The notes under the pieces are model-generated. The model was not told where the DNA came from and made no database searches. It saw nothing but the letters and a program-made list of their open reading frames with translations. Shown here in pieces: positions 1 through 8,228 of a stretch of DNA of 36,496 nucleotides. The stretch's first letter is position 1. Each line of letters opens with the position of its first letter. The translations under genes were made by a program, and so were the position numbers. This DNA comes from DATKSS01 sp035533335 (GTDB lineage Bacteria; Chloroflexota; Dormibacteria; Dormibacterales; Dormibacteraceae): NCBI GenBank assembly GCA_035533335.1, contig DATLUC010000056.1, positions 1 to 36,496 on the forward strand, written 5' to 3'.

Positions 1-1958
1 GAATAGGTCTGGCTGGTGTCGATCTGCTTGCCCTTGGCGTCGAGGACGACGATTCCGCCCGCGATGGTCCCGGGATCGAGGTCGCTGTCGAACGTGACCT
101 GGATCGTGTCAGGCGTCACCACCACCCCGACCACCTCCGCGCCGTTGCCCAGGTCGCGGCGCGGTCCGGCGGTGGCCTGATCGACAAGGAGCTTGTTGGT
201 GGTCGGGTCGCGGGCGAGCGTGAGCGTCTCTTCGAATTCGCTGACATCGATCTTGCCATGGGTCAGCACCAGGCGCACCACAAACCGCGCCGTGTCCGGC
301 TCGGCGCCGGTGAGCTCCTGCGTGAGGATGTAGTAGCGCGAGAAGAAGGGGTCGCCGTTGATGGTCAGGCTGAGGCCGCCGGTCGTATAAGCCTGCTGGC
401 CGCCGGCGTCGAGGAAGCTTGTCGCGTCGGCGGCCTGCCCCTTGAGGCGGGCCTGCATGAACGAGTTGACCACCGCGGCGGCCTGGTCGAGCGCCGTCGG
501 CTGGGGCGGCATCGGCGGAGCTGTCGCAGTCCAGAGCTGGCCACCACGGACGAAGGCGAACGAGCTGCCGTTGGGCGCCCACTGCGGCGCGTGGTAGGTG
601 CCGTTGGCGAGCCTGGTCGCGCCCGAGCCGTCGGGTCGCACCTGTGAGAGCTCGGTGTCCGAGCCGAGAAGGATCGCGTCCTGGGTGGACCAGCTCGGCT
701 CGCCGCTCGGGAGGGTCGACGTGGCGTTGCCCAGCAGATCCGAGACGGTGATCGAGCCCCCGGCCGAATACATCATGTGCGCTCCGTCAGGCGACCAGCC
801 GAGGAAGCCTGCGCCCGCCTGGCCGATGGTGGCGCTCTTCCCGGTGCCGAGATCGAGGACCATCAACGCCTGGTCTTGCTGGTATGCGACATGGTCGCCG
901 TCCGGCGAGAAGGAAAGAACATTGACGGTGCCTGTGCTCGGCAGCGGCGCGAGAAGGAGCGCCACTTTGTCGCCCTGGGAGTAGATCCCGCCAGCGGCCG
1001 CCCAGACCAGCTTGTCCTTGGCCCAGCCCAGCAGGGTCGGGGTCGCGGCCGGGGCGAGCTCGGCGGTAGATGCAGCCGCGAATGTCAATACCTCGATCTT
1101 GCCGCCGCGGATGAACGCAAGCCGGTCGCCGGCGGGAGAGATGACGGGCGACGTGACCCCGTCAGGAGCGATCACGGTCACGGCTCCTCCCTTGGCGGAA
1201 ACCAGGTCGAGCGCGCCGTTGGCGTTGACGAAATAGACGGAGGTGGAGTCCGCGGACCACTGCACCGCCGCGGTGGAGGTTCCGCCGAGTGGGGCGAGCT
1301 CCTTTTCTCCGAGGCCAGGACCGGCGGTCGGGGTCGGAGCGGGGGGAGGCGTCGGCGTGGGCGCAGGAGGCGGCTGAGTCACGAACGTGATCGTCGCCGG
1401 CGTGGCGAGCTGCTGCCCCGCCGCGGTCCTGGCGCCCGGGCCGATCGTGACCTGGTACTGGGTGTTGGGCGCGAGGTTGCCGTTGCTCGGCTGCACGGCC
1501 AGCGTGTTGGACTCCCATGAGAACGTCACGCTCGTGGCGGGCGTGATCTGGACTGCGGCCTGTGTCGACGTATGGTCCATCTGCTGGTTGAACGAGACGA
1601 GGATCGGCTGCTGCAGGGCGACGCCGGTGGTGCCGTCCATCGAGCTGCTGACGACGACCCTGGTCAGGCCGCCGGTCGGCTGGAGGGTCATGTACGTGAC
1701 GACCGAGGCGATCAGCACCACGCCGGCGGCGGCCCCGAGCCAGGCGAGCCCTGGCGGCGCGAAAGCCCGTCGCCACCACGAGTCGCGACCTTCGCTCATC
1801 GACCACGCCTGGCTCATCAGCTGGCGGCGAAGGCCGGAGCGGAACGCATCGTCGACAGGCGGCTCGGCGCGCTCGGCTGCGCTGAGGAGCGTCGCCAGGC
1901 GGCGAAGCTCGTCGTCCTGGAGGACGTCGTCGAGCTCGGGGTCGTGGCGCCAGCTCAT
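1..1958 (-). CDS. Membrane-anchored anti-sigma-like protein with Ig-like and beta-propeller domains (partial, runs off left edge)
   Basis: An open frame of 652 codons runs from ATG at 1958 to the window edge without a stop, so the C-terminus is missing. The start overlaps the stop of the upstream sigma-factor gene (ATGA), which implies translational coupling. Residues 1-70 are charged and presumably cytoplasmic, and they lack the HxxxCxxC zinc motif. One membrane segment covers about 71-92. An SbsA/Big_5-like Ig domain covers about 99-194, with features such as SFNQQMD and LAPNTQYQVTIGP. A Pro/Thr-rich linker covers about 195-215. A TolB/WD40-like propeller follows, with repeated blades such as SPDGDHVAY, APNGSSFAFV and WSPDGAHMMY. 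Next comes a possible NTF2-like segment, and a second Ig-like stretch begins at the edge. Position and topology suggest an anti-sigma factor or sensor for the adjacent ECF sigma. That role is inference, because the N-terminus matches no named anti-sigma class clearly. Confidence 0.85.
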   Translation of the reverse strand, partial: MSWRHDPELDDVLQDDELRRLATLLSAAERAEPPVDDAFRSGLRRQLMSQAWSMSEGRDSWWRRAFAPPGLAWLGAAAGVVLIASVVTYMTLQPTGGLTRVVVSSSMDGTTGVALQQPILVSFNQQMDHTSTQAAVQITPATSVTFSWESNTLAVQPSNGNLAPNTQYQVTIGPGARTAAGQQLATPATITFVTQPPPAPTPTPPPAPTPTAGPGLGEKELAPLGGTSTAAVQWSADSTSVYFVNANGALDLVSAKGGAVTVIAPDGVTSPVISPAGDRLAFIRGGKIEVLTFAAASTAELAPAATPTLLGWAKDKLVWAAAGGIYSQGDKVALLLAPLPSTGTVNVLSFSPDGDHVAYQQDQALMVLDLGTGKSATIGQAGAGFLGWSPDGAHMMYSAGGSITVSDLLGNATSTLPSGEPSWSTQDAILLGSDTELSQVRPDGSGATRLANGTYHAPQWAPNGSSFAFVRGGQLWTATAPPMPPQPTALDQAAAVVNSFMQARLKGQAADATSFLDAGGQQAYTTGGLSLTINGDPFFSRYYILTQELTGAEPDTARFVVRLVLTHGKIDVSEFEETLTLARDPTTNKLLVDQATAGPRRDLGNGAEVVGVVVTPDTIQVTFDSDLDPGTIAGGIVVLDAKGKQIDTSQTY

Positions 1959-2512
1959 TCCACCGGCCTCAGCTCGCCGGCATCCTCGCGGAGCTTGCTC
2001 ACGCCGCGATGGATGAGGAGCTTCACAGCGCCGGCCGACTTGCCCATGGCGACGGCGATGTCCTCGATCTTCATGTCCTCCTGGAACTTGAGCACCAGCG
2101 CGATCCGCTGTTGAGGCGGCAGGTTCTCGACCAGCGCCCACACGCGCCGTATCTCGTCGCGGTGAGCCGCCAGGTCCTCAAGCGCCGGACCCGCCACCGA
2201 AAGGTCGTGGAAATCGTCGAGTGGCTGCGCCGGGCGCTGCGCCCGGTAGCGGTCCGCGATCGCGTTGACGGCGATCTGGTACAGCCAGGCAGCGAAGGGC
2301 CGCCCCGTGTCCTGGTAACGGGGCATGGCCTTCAGAGCCTTCATGAAGACTTCCGAAGTGACGTCCTCTGCCGCGGCTTGCTCCCTCACTCTTGAATACA
2401 CAAATCGATAGATCTGCTGAAAGTGCCGGTCGTAGAGCGCCCCAAATTGACGGGGATCCCGCTGGGCGTGCTCGACGAGCTCTCGCTCTTCGTCGCGGGA
2501 CGGGTCGCTCAC
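1955..2512 (-). CDS. ECF-type RNA polymerase sigma factor
   Basis: This 185-residue protein has the two-domain ECF layout. Sigma region 2 covers about residues 20-95, with FGALYDRHFQQIYRFVYSRV, an AEDVTSEVF stretch and WLYQIAVNAIADRYR. Sigma region 4 covers about 125-178, with LPPQQRIALVLKFQEDM, the helix-turn-helix IEDIAVAMGKSAGAVK and LLIHRGVSKLRE. It would direct RNA polymerase to a small alternative regulon. Its stop overlaps the start of the membrane protein downstream by four bases, the usual arrangement for an ECF sigma and its membrane regulator. It is transcribed divergently from purB across a 250-bp gap. Neither the inducing signal nor the regulon can be read from the window. Confidence 0.93.
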   Translation of the reverse strand: MSDPSRDEERELVEHAQRDPRQFGALYDRHFQQIYRFVYSRVREQAAAEDVTSEVFMKALKAMPRYQDTGRPFAAWLYQIAVNAIADRYRAQRPAQPLDDFHDLSVAGPALEDLAAHRDEIRRVWALVENLPPQQRIALVLKFQEDMKIEDIAVAMGKSAGAVKLLIHRGVSKLREDAGELRPVE

Positions 2513-2598
2513 CGGCAGGTCAGCCTATGCCCGTACAAACGAGGGTCCATCCACAGTGGTTACGAGGTTTGAGATCAGGGATCCGGGTCTCGCTCATC

Positions 2599-2738
2599 AG
2601 CCGTCCCCGATTATCCAGCCGAGCGCCCGCCCCGACCCCGCCGGCGCAGTTCGCCACAGCATCTTGGGTCTGGTCGCCCAGCGCTCACAACCTGTGGTCC
2701 CGCCCCGTGGGCCCTTATAATTCGAGCCGTCCCCGATT
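2599..2738. repeat. Pair of identical 14-bp direct repeats in the sigma/purB intergenic region
   Basis: The sequence agccgtccccgatt occurs exactly at 2599-2612 and again at 2725-2738, both in the non-coding gap between the divergent sigma gene and purB. The second copy covers the predicted purB transcription start. The first abuts a GATAAT-like hexamer (minus strand, 2615-2610) that could be the -10 of the sigma gene. The rest of the 250-bp gap shows no riboswitch or ORF that I can recognise. A shared operator is possible, but chance or a small local duplication cannot be excluded. Confidence 0.55.
2716..2721 (+). promoter_or_regulatory. Candidate -10 element of the purine operon
   Basis: A perfect TATAAT lies 41 bases before the purB start in an otherwise GC-rich gap, predicting a transcript start near 2728. 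No good -35 hexamer is visible at 16-18 bp spacing (TGTGGT at 2693-2698 is the best). Confidence 0.55.
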
Positions 2739-2762
2739 GTTTACTGGGAGCCCGCGCCCTTC

Positions 2763-4070
2763 TTGATCGAGCGATACTCGCCGCCTGCCATCAGGGCGGT
2801 CTGGTCCGACCAGCACCGGTTCGAGCTCTGGCTGCGCATCGAGATCCTGGCCTGTGAAGCATGGGCCAAGCTCGGCCGCATCCCCGCGTCGGCCCTCCCG
2901 AAAATCAGGCAGGCGACGTTCGATGCCGCCAGGATCGCCGAGGTCGAAGCCCGTGTCGGTCACGACGTGATCGCTTTCCTGACCGTGGTCAACGAGTCCA
3001 TCGGTCAGCCAGAGGCCCGCTACGTGCACCTCGGGATGACCAGCCAGGACCTCAACGACTCGGCGATGGCCGTCCAGCTCGTGGAGTCGGCACGCCTGAT
3101 CGAGGCGGACCTCCAGGCGGTGCGCGAAGCGGCGGCCGGACTGGCGATCCGTCACCGCAAGACATTGATGGCGGGCCGGACGCATGGCATCGTGGCGGAG
3201 CCGATCACCTTCGGGTTCAAGGTCGCGGGCTGGGTCGCCGAGCTGGATCGCTCGCTTGCCCGCCTGCGCCTGGCGTCGGACGAAGCGGCAGTCGGCCGCG
3301 TGAGCGGCGCGGTGGGTACGCACGCGACCATCGATCCCGCGGTCGAAGAGCACGTCTGCGCAGAGCTCGGGCTCAAGGTCGACACGGTGTCGACGCAGGT
3401 GGTGGCGCGTGACCGTCACGCGAGCTTCATGTCCGCCCTCGCCCTCGTCTCTGGGACACTGGAGCGCATCGCGACAGAGATCCGCCACCTGCAGCGCAGC
3501 GAGGTCGGCGAAGCATTCGAGCCGTTTGGCAGCGAGCAGAAGGGCAGCTCTGCGATGCCCCACAAGCGCAACCCGGTCCTGACGGAGCGGGTCTGCGGGC
3601 TGGCGCGCGTCGTTCGCGGGCACCTCGTCACCGCCCTCGAGAACACGGCGCTGTGGCACGAGCGAGACATCAGTCACTCCTCGGCCGAGCGCGTGGTCTT
3701 TCCCGACGCCTGTGCGGCGGTCGACTATATGGCCCAGGAGATGGGCAAGGTGCTCCGCGGCCTCGAGGTTCGTCCCGACCGCATGCTGGCCAACCTGCAG
3801 TTCGCCGGCGGGGTCGTCTTCTCACAGCGCGTGCTGCTGTCGCTCGTCGACAGCGGCATGTCCCGCGAGGACGCGTATCTGATCGTCCAGAAAGCGGCCA
3901 TGCAGGCGATGGAAGGCCCTGGTCCAGGATTCCGCGCTATCCTCGAGAAGAATCCCGAGGTTACGGGGCGGATCGGGACCCGGCTGGACGGGGTCTTCGA
4001 CCCGTGGGCCGGCCTCGAGCACACCGACCTCGCCTACCAGCGCCTCGGATTGGGAGCACCTGCCAAATGA
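2763..4070 (+). CDS. purB: Adenylosuccinate lyase
   Basis: PurB removes fumarate from SAICAR, giving AICAR, and from adenylosuccinate, giving AMP. It therefore serves both IMP synthesis and the AMP branch. The 435-residue length fits the short bacterial form. The fumarase/aspartase-superfamily signature is at S262-S-A-M-P-H-K-R-N-P271, carrying the catalytic serine, and the histidine motif GRTHG has H141. The N-terminus MIERYSPPAIRAVWSD matches the family exactly, so the TTG at 2763 is a credible start although only a distant GGGAG precedes it. It is the first gene of the purine operon, and its stop overlaps the purC start by four bases. Confidence 0.97.
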   Translation: MIERYSPPAIRAVWSDQHRFELWLRIEILACEAWAKLGRIPASALPKIRQATFDAARIAEVEARVGHDVIAFLTVVNESIGQPEARYVHLGMTSQDLNDSAMAVQLVESARLIEADLQAVREAAAGLAIRHRKTLMAGRTHGIVAEPITFGFKVAGWVAELDRSLARLRLASDEAAVGRVSGAVGTHATIDPAVEEHVCAELGLKVDTVSTQVVARDRHASFMSALALVSGTLERIATEIRHLQRSEVGEAFEPFGSEQKGSSAMPHKRNPVLTERVCGLARVVRGHLVTALENTALWHERDISHSSAERVVFPDACAAVDYMAQEMGKVLRGLEVRPDRMLANLQFAGGVVFSQRVLLSLVDSGMSREDAYLIVQKAAMQAMEGPGPGFRAILEKNPEVTGRIGTRLDGVFDPWAGLEHTDLAYQRLGLGAPAK

Positions 4071-4987
4071 TCCCGGGCCCAGCTCTTCTCGACACCGACC
4101 TGCCGCTCAAGCTCTTCGCGCGGGGCAAGGTCCGCGACACCTATGAGCTCGGGCCGGACCGGCTGCTGATGGTGGCCACCGACCGCCTGTCGGCGTTCGA
4201 CCACGTGCTGCCAGGCGGCATCCCCGACCGCGGCAAGGTGCTGACCCAGCTCTCGATCTTCTGGTTCTCCCAGACCGACACGTTCCAGCAGAACCACCTG
4301 ATCTCGGGCATGGTGCCCGATCTGCCAGCGGCGCTCAAAGACCACCGTGAGGAGCTCGCCGGCCGGTTCATGATCGTCCGCAAGGCCAAGCGCATCGATT
4401 TCGAATGCGTCGTCCGGGGATACCTCGCCGGCAGCGCATGGAAGGAGTACCAGGATTCACACACGCTGGCCGGCGAGGAGATGCCTCCCGGACTGCGTCA
4501 GAGCGAGAAGCTCGCCTACCCGATCTTCTCGCCGGCGACCAAGGCCGAGACGGGCCATGACGAGAACATCTCCTTCGCGACTCTGAAGAAGGAGATCGGT
4601 GATGAGCTTGCCACCAAGCTTCGGGACGCGAGCCTTGAGCTTTACAAGTACGCCGCCGATTTCGCCACCCGCCGCGGCCTGATCCTGGCCGACACCAAGT
4701 TCGAGTTTGGCCTCATCGACGACGAGCTGATCCTGATCGACGAGGCGCTGACTCCGGACAGCTCGCGGTACTGGGATGCCGCCACCTACATGGTCGGGAC
4801 TTCGCCGGACTCTTATGACAAGCAGTTCGTGCGCGACTGGCTCACGCAGTCGGGTTGGGACAAGGAGTCGGATCCGCCGCAGCTGCCCAGCGAGGTCGTG
4901 GCCCAGACCCGCATGCGCTACCTGACCGCCTACCAGCGGCTGGTGGGCAAGCCCCTGTTCCCGCCTAAGCCCAGGAACGAAAGGTGA
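4067..4987 (+). CDS. purC: Phosphoribosylaminoimidazole-succinocarboxamide synthase (SAICAR synthetase)
   Basis: This enzyme joins aspartate to CAIR with ATP to make SAICAR. The 306-residue protein belongs to the longer PurC form. Visible family motifs include GKVRDTYELG near the N-terminus (phosphate-binding loop), RIDFECVVRGYLAGSAWKEY in the middle and LADTKFEFGL in the C-terminal half. The ATG at 4067 overlaps the purB stop (ATGA) and is preceded by GGGAG at a workable distance. The open frame extends far upstream inside purB, but that part is a shadow. The product feeds purB in the same operon. Confidence 0.97.
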   Translation: MIPGPALLDTDLPLKLFARGKVRDTYELGPDRLLMVATDRLSAFDHVLPGGIPDRGKVLTQLSIFWFSQTDTFQQNHLISGMVPDLPAALKDHREELAGRFMIVRKAKRIDFECVVRGYLAGSAWKEYQDSHTLAGEEMPPGLRQSEKLAYPIFSPATKAETGHDENISFATLKKEIGDELATKLRDASLELYKYAADFATRRGLILADTKFEFGLIDDELILIDEALTPDSSRYWDAATYMVGTSPDSYDKQFVRDWLTQSGWDKESDPPQLPSEVVAQTRMRYLTAYQRLVGKPLFPPKPRNER

Positions 4988-4994
4988 CCGAACG

Positions 4995-5255
4995 ATGATC
5001 GCGAAGATCATCGTCACGCCCAAGCCGGTCGTCAACGACCCCCAGGGCATAACGGTCAGACAGGGGCTCGCGTCGCTCGGTTTCACGGAGATCTCGGACG
5101 TGCGCGTGGGCAAGTACATCGAGGTCAACCTGGAGGCCTCCAGCGAGCACGAGGCGCGTGAACGCGTCGAGGCGATGTGCCGCCAGCTCCTGGCCAACCA
5201 CGTGATCGAAGACTTCCGTTTCGACATCGAAGCGGACGGGCACCGGCGCCGATGA
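4995..5255 (+). CDS. purS: Phosphoribosylformylglycinamidine synthase subunit PurS
   Basis: PurS is the small structural subunit that bridges PurQ and the short PurL in FGAM synthase of Gram-positive-type bacteria. The 86-residue product starts MIAKIIVTPKPVVNDPQG and contains the VGKYIEVNL strand typical of the family. Seven bases separate it from purC. Its TGA stop overlaps an ATG at 5252 (ATGA). That ATG was presumably once the purQ start, but it now opens a 28-codon mini-ORF (see the insertion at 5251-5361). Confidence 0.95.
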   Translation: MIAKIIVTPKPVVNDPQGITVRQGLASLGFTEISDVRVGKYIEVNLEASSEHEARERVEAMCRQLLANHVIEDFRFDIEADGHRRR

Positions 5256-5361
5256 GGTTTGGCGTAGTGGTATTTGCACCCAGCGAAATCTTCGATTTCG
5301 CGGGGACCCCGCATTGCCTTCCTGGGCGGTTGCCCTGATGAGGTTTGGCGTAGTGGTATTT
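5251..5361 (+). repeat. 86-bp insertion flanked by a 25-bp direct repeat at the purQ start
   Basis: A 25-bp sequence starting gatgaggtttggcgtag and ending ggtattt is present twice without mismatch, at 5251-5275 and 5337-5361. It contains the purQ ATG and its first eight codons. The 61 bp between the copies (5276-5336) are not purQ-like. They hold two palindromes that share two bases: gcgaaatc-ttc-gatttcgc (5283-5301) and gcgggg-a-ccccgc (5300-5312). They also hold outer CCCAG/CTGGG arms (5279-5283 and 5322-5326). A plain tandem duplication would repeat the 61 bp as well and does not, so insertion of a small structured element with target duplication fits better. No transposase is present. Confidence 0.85.
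5252..5338 (+). CDS. 28-codon mini-ORF coupling purS to purQ
   Basis: The ATG at 5252 overlaps the purS stop (ATGA). The frame reads the duplicated first eight codons of purQ (MRFGVVVF), continues APSEIFDFAGTPH and ends LPGRLP. Its TGA at 5336-5338 overlaps the real purQ ATG (TGATG). The peptide looks non-functional, being a purQ N-terminus read into the inserted hairpins. The overlapping start and stop would nevertheless let ribosomes pass from purS to purQ by termination-reinitiation. Whether it is translated is inferred from this geometry only. Confidence 0.5.
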   Translation: MRFGVVVFAPSEIFDFAGTPHCLPGRLP

Positions 5362-6042
5362 CCCGGTACGTGGTCGGACCGCGATTGCGGCTGGGTGATC
5401 GACCAGGTGGTGGGAGCCGAGCTCGTCTACCTATGGCACAAGGATGCCGACCTCAAGGGATGCGACTGCGTGATCCTTCCCGGCGGCTTCGCCTATGGCG
5501 ACTACCTGCGCACCGGCGCCATCGCCCGGTTCGCCCCGGTGATGGAGAAGATCGGGCAGTTCGCCGACCGCGGCGGCCTGGTGTGGGGGATCTGCAACGG
5601 CTTTCAGATCCTCTGCGAATCGGGCCTCTTGCCCGGCGCGCTGATCCGCAACGCCTCACTCGAGTTTCGCTGCCAGTGGACGAACCTCGTGGTCGAGCGC
5701 ACCGACCTGGCCTTCACGTCGAATTGCGAGGAGCGCGAGGTGATCCGCATACCGATCTCGCATGGAGAGGGCAACTACTTCGCTGACCCGGCGACGCTCT
5801 CGCGCCTCGAGCAGCGCGGCCAGGTCGTGTTCCGTTACTGCGACGTGAACGGCAAGGTCGGGCCGGGCGCGAACCCGAACGGTTCGCTGCACAACATCGC
5901 GGGCATTGTCAACGCGCGCGGCAACGTACTGGGCATGATGCCGCACCCCGAGAGATGCGCCGAGGCAGAGCTCGGTGGGACGGACGGCCTCAAGCTGTTT
6001 CGATCGGTCGCGGAGAACGCGCTGAAGGTCCTGGTTTCTTGA
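5338..6042 (+). CDS. purQ: Phosphoribosylformylglycinamidine synthase subunit PurQ (glutaminase)
   Basis: PurQ is the class I glutamine amidotransferase subunit that supplies ammonia to PurL in FGAM synthesis. From ATG 5338 the product is 234 residues and begins MRFGVVVFPGTWSDRD, matching the family start. An in-frame ATG at 5314 lies inside the inserted element and is unlikely to be used. The triad is visible as C86 (WGICNGFQIL) with H203 and E205 (PHPERCAE). The PGGFAYGDYLRTGAIA loop is also present. The start codon overlaps the stop of the mini-ORF created by the upstream 86-bp insertion, so purQ translation probably depends on reinitiation. Only a weak GGGCGG precedes it. Confidence 0.95.
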   Translation: MRFGVVVFPGTWSDRDCGWVIDQVVGAELVYLWHKDADLKGCDCVILPGGFAYGDYLRTGAIARFAPVMEKIGQFADRGGLVWGICNGFQILCESGLLPGALIRNASLEFRCQWTNLVVERTDLAFTSNCEEREVIRIPISHGEGNYFADPATLSRLEQRGQVVFRYCDVNGKVGPGANPNGSLHNIAGIVNARGNVLGMMPHPERCAEAELGGTDGLKLFRSVAENALKVLVS

Positions 6043-6050
6043 GTCTCGAG

Positions 6051-8228
6051 ATGATCGACGAGCGCCGCCTGCGGGAGGTCGCGCTCACCCCGGAGGAGTA
6101 CAGGGCGATCGTCGAGCAGCTCAAGAGACCCCCCAACAAAGTCGAGCTCGGCATGCTCGGGGTCCTGTGGTCCGAGCACTGCTCGTACAAGAGCTCCAAG
6201 GCGCTGCTGCGACGGCTTCCGTCGACCGGGGCGGCGGTGGTGCAGGGACCCGGCGAGAATGCCGGCGCCGTGAGCATCGGCGAAGGCTGGGCCGCCGTCT
6301 TCAAGATCGAGTCGCACAACCACCCCTCGGCCATCGAGCCGTACCAGGGCGCAGCCACCGGAGTGGGCGGGATCATCCGGGATGTCATCGCGATGGGCGC
6401 TCGGCCGATCGCGCTGCTCGACTCACTGCGTTTCGGACCGCTGCCCGGGTCGCAGCATCACTTCGAAGGAGTCGTCGCCGGGATCGGCGGCTACGGGAAC
6501 TGCATCGGGATCCCGACCGTCGGCGGCGAGGTTTACTTCGACGAGTGCTACGCGCAGAACCCATTGGTCAACGCGATGTGCGTCGGCCTGGTGAGGGTAG
6601 AGCGGCTCATGCGCGCGCGCGCGGAGGGCACCGGCAACAGCCTCATGCTGGTCGGGGCCGACACCGGCCGGGACGGCATTCACGGTGCATCGTTCGCCTC
6701 GCTCGAGCTCGATGAGAGCAGCGTGGAGCGGCGGCCGGCGGTCCAGGTCGGCAACCCCTTCCTCGAGAAGTGCCTGCTCGAAGCCTGCATGGACCTCGCG
6801 CATACGACGGCGGTCGTGGCCATCCAGGACCTCGGCGCCGCGGGCTTGACCTCCTCGGTCGCCGAATGCGCGGCCAGGGTGCCGGGCGCGGGCGCGCGCA
6901 TAGACGTTTCGCAGGTGCCTCTGCGCGAGCGCGGCATGAGGCCGTACGACGTGATGCTGTCGGAGTCGCAGGAGCGGATGCTGGTGGTGGTCGAGCGGGG
7001 CCGCGAGGCCGAGGTCGCGAGCATCTTCCAGTCCTGGGACCTCACGTCAGCGGTGATCGGCGAGGTGACCGACGACGGTTGCCTGACGGTGGTCGACGGC
7101 AAGCGCGAGGTCGCACGGCTGCCGGTCGACCTGCTCACCGACGGCGCGCCGCCCCGTCACCTGACCGCCGTCACACCCAAGTCGCGCCGGGCCCTCGACA
7201 TCGACTCGCTGACCCCGCTCGTCGACCCGGGCGTTGCGCTCTTGCGCCTGCTGGCGAGCCCGAATCTCACGAGCCGCCGGGGGATCTACCGGCGGTACGA
7301 CCACATGGTCGGCGACGCTACCGTCACGCCGCCCGGCGGCGACGCTGCGGTGCTCAGGGTCAAGGGCACGCGCCTCGGTATTGCGATGACCACCGACTGC
7401 AACTCACGCTACTGCCATCTCGACCCGCACCTCGGCGCGCAGCTTGCAGTCGCCGAGGCCGCGCGGAACATCGTGGCCACGGGGGCGCGGCCGCTGGCTG
7501 TGACCGACTGCCTCAACCTGGCCAACCCTGACCGCCCGGAGGTCTACTGGGAGCTCGAGGAGACGGTCGCCGGGTTGGCCCAGGCGTGCCGGGCGCTGGA
7601 CGTGCCGATCGTCAGTGGCAACGTCAGCCTCTACAACGACTCGTCCGGTGAGAACCCGATCTTCCCGACCCCGGTCGTGGGCATGATCGGCGTCATCGAG
7701 GACTACGGCAAGCGGATCGGCGCCGGGCTGCGAGCCGAAGGGGATTTCGTGCTGCTGGTCGGCGCGAGCCATGACGACCTCGGGGGCAGCGAGTACCTGA
7801 AGGTCGAGCACGGCCTGGTGGCGGGCCTTCCGCCGGCGCTGGACCTGTCGCTCGAACGAGCCGTGCACCGGGTGATCCTGTCCGCCGCGGACAGCGGATA
7901 CCTGCACTCGGCGCACGACTGCGCCGATGGCGGCATGCTCGTCGCGCTCGCAGAGTCGTGCCTTCTGGGGGGCATCGGCGTGCGGTGCCCGGCCATCCGC
8001 CAGGAAGCGCAGCTGCGTCTCGACGCGGCGTTCTTCGGCGAATCGCCAAGTCGCTTCATCGTCAGCGTTCCGTCACGCGCGATGCCCGAGCTGCAGTCGA
8101 TTGCCCGTCGCCACCACGTCGAGATCTCCCTGCTCGGGCTCGCCGGCGGCGATGCGATCGAGTTCGAAGGGCAGTTCAAGGTCGCGCTTTCCGATTTGCG
8201 TCAAGCTTGGGAAGGCGCGGTGGTCTAG
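6051..8228 (+). CDS. purL: Phosphoribosylformylglycinamidine synthase subunit PurL
   Basis: PurL is the ATP-dependent synthetase subunit that converts FGAR to FGAM with ammonia from PurQ. At 725 residues this is the short form that needs separate PurS and PurQ, both encoded just upstream. Family motifs include LWSEHCSYKSSK near the N-terminus, FKIESHNHPSAIEPYQGAA, GVGGIIRDV and the second-half SGNVSLYNDSSG. I chose ATG 6051. A TTG at 6039 that overlaps the purQ stop (TTGA) is in frame, adds four residues (MSLE) and has GAAGG upstream, so it is a real alternative. The gene abuts purF with no spacer. Confidence 0.96.
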   Translation: MIDERRLREVALTPEEYRAIVEQLKRPPNKVELGMLGVLWSEHCSYKSSKALLRRLPSTGAAVVQGPGENAGAVSIGEGWAAVFKIESHNHPSAIEPYQGAATGVGGIIRDVIAMGARPIALLDSLRFGPLPGSQHHFEGVVAGIGGYGNCIGIPTVGGEVYFDECYAQNPLVNAMCVGLVRVERLMRARAEGTGNSLMLVGADTGRDGIHGASFASLELDESSVERRPAVQVGNPFLEKCLLEACMDLAHTTAVVAIQDLGAAGLTSSVAECAARVPGAGARIDVSQVPLRERGMRPYDVMLSESQERMLVVVERGREAEVASIFQSWDLTSAVIGEVTDDGCLTVVDGKREVARLPVDLLTDGAPPRHLTAVTPKSRRALDIDSLTPLVDPGVALLRLLASPNLTSRRGIYRRYDHMVGDATVTPPGGDAAVLRVKGTRLGIAMTTDCNSRYCHLDPHLGAQLAVAEAARNIVATGARPLAVTDCLNLANPDRPEVYWELEETVAGLAQACRALDVPIVSGNVSLYNDSSGENPIFPTPVVGMIGVIEDYGKRIGAGLRAEGDFVLLVGASHDDLGGSEYLKVEHGLVAGLPPALDLSLERAVHRVILSAADSGYLHSAHDCADGGMLVALAESCLLGGIGVRCPAIRQEAQLRLDAAFFGESPSRFIVSVPSRAMPELQSIARRHHVEISLLGLAGGDAIEFEGQFKVALSDLRQAWEGAVV

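Noticed and set aside
1162..1806. Open frame of 214 codons on the minus strand, and other long frames across 1-1958
   Set aside because: They are Arg-rich shadows; the frame coupled to the sigma gene (start 1958) gives a coherent TM, Ig-like and propeller protein.
2513..2762. Purine or PRPP riboswitch upstream of purB
   Set aside because: I saw no conserved riboswitch core sequence in the 250-bp gap, and the predicted 5' leader is only about 35 bases.
5314..5337. In-frame ATG at 5314 as an extended purQ start
   Set aside because: These codons lie inside the inserted palindromic element and encode nothing PurQ-like; ATG 5338 gives the exact family N-terminus.
5251..5361. Simple tandem duplication to explain the repeated purQ start
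   Set aside because: A tandem duplication of 86 bp would also repeat the 61-bp core after the second copy, but the second copy runs straight into normal purQ sequence.
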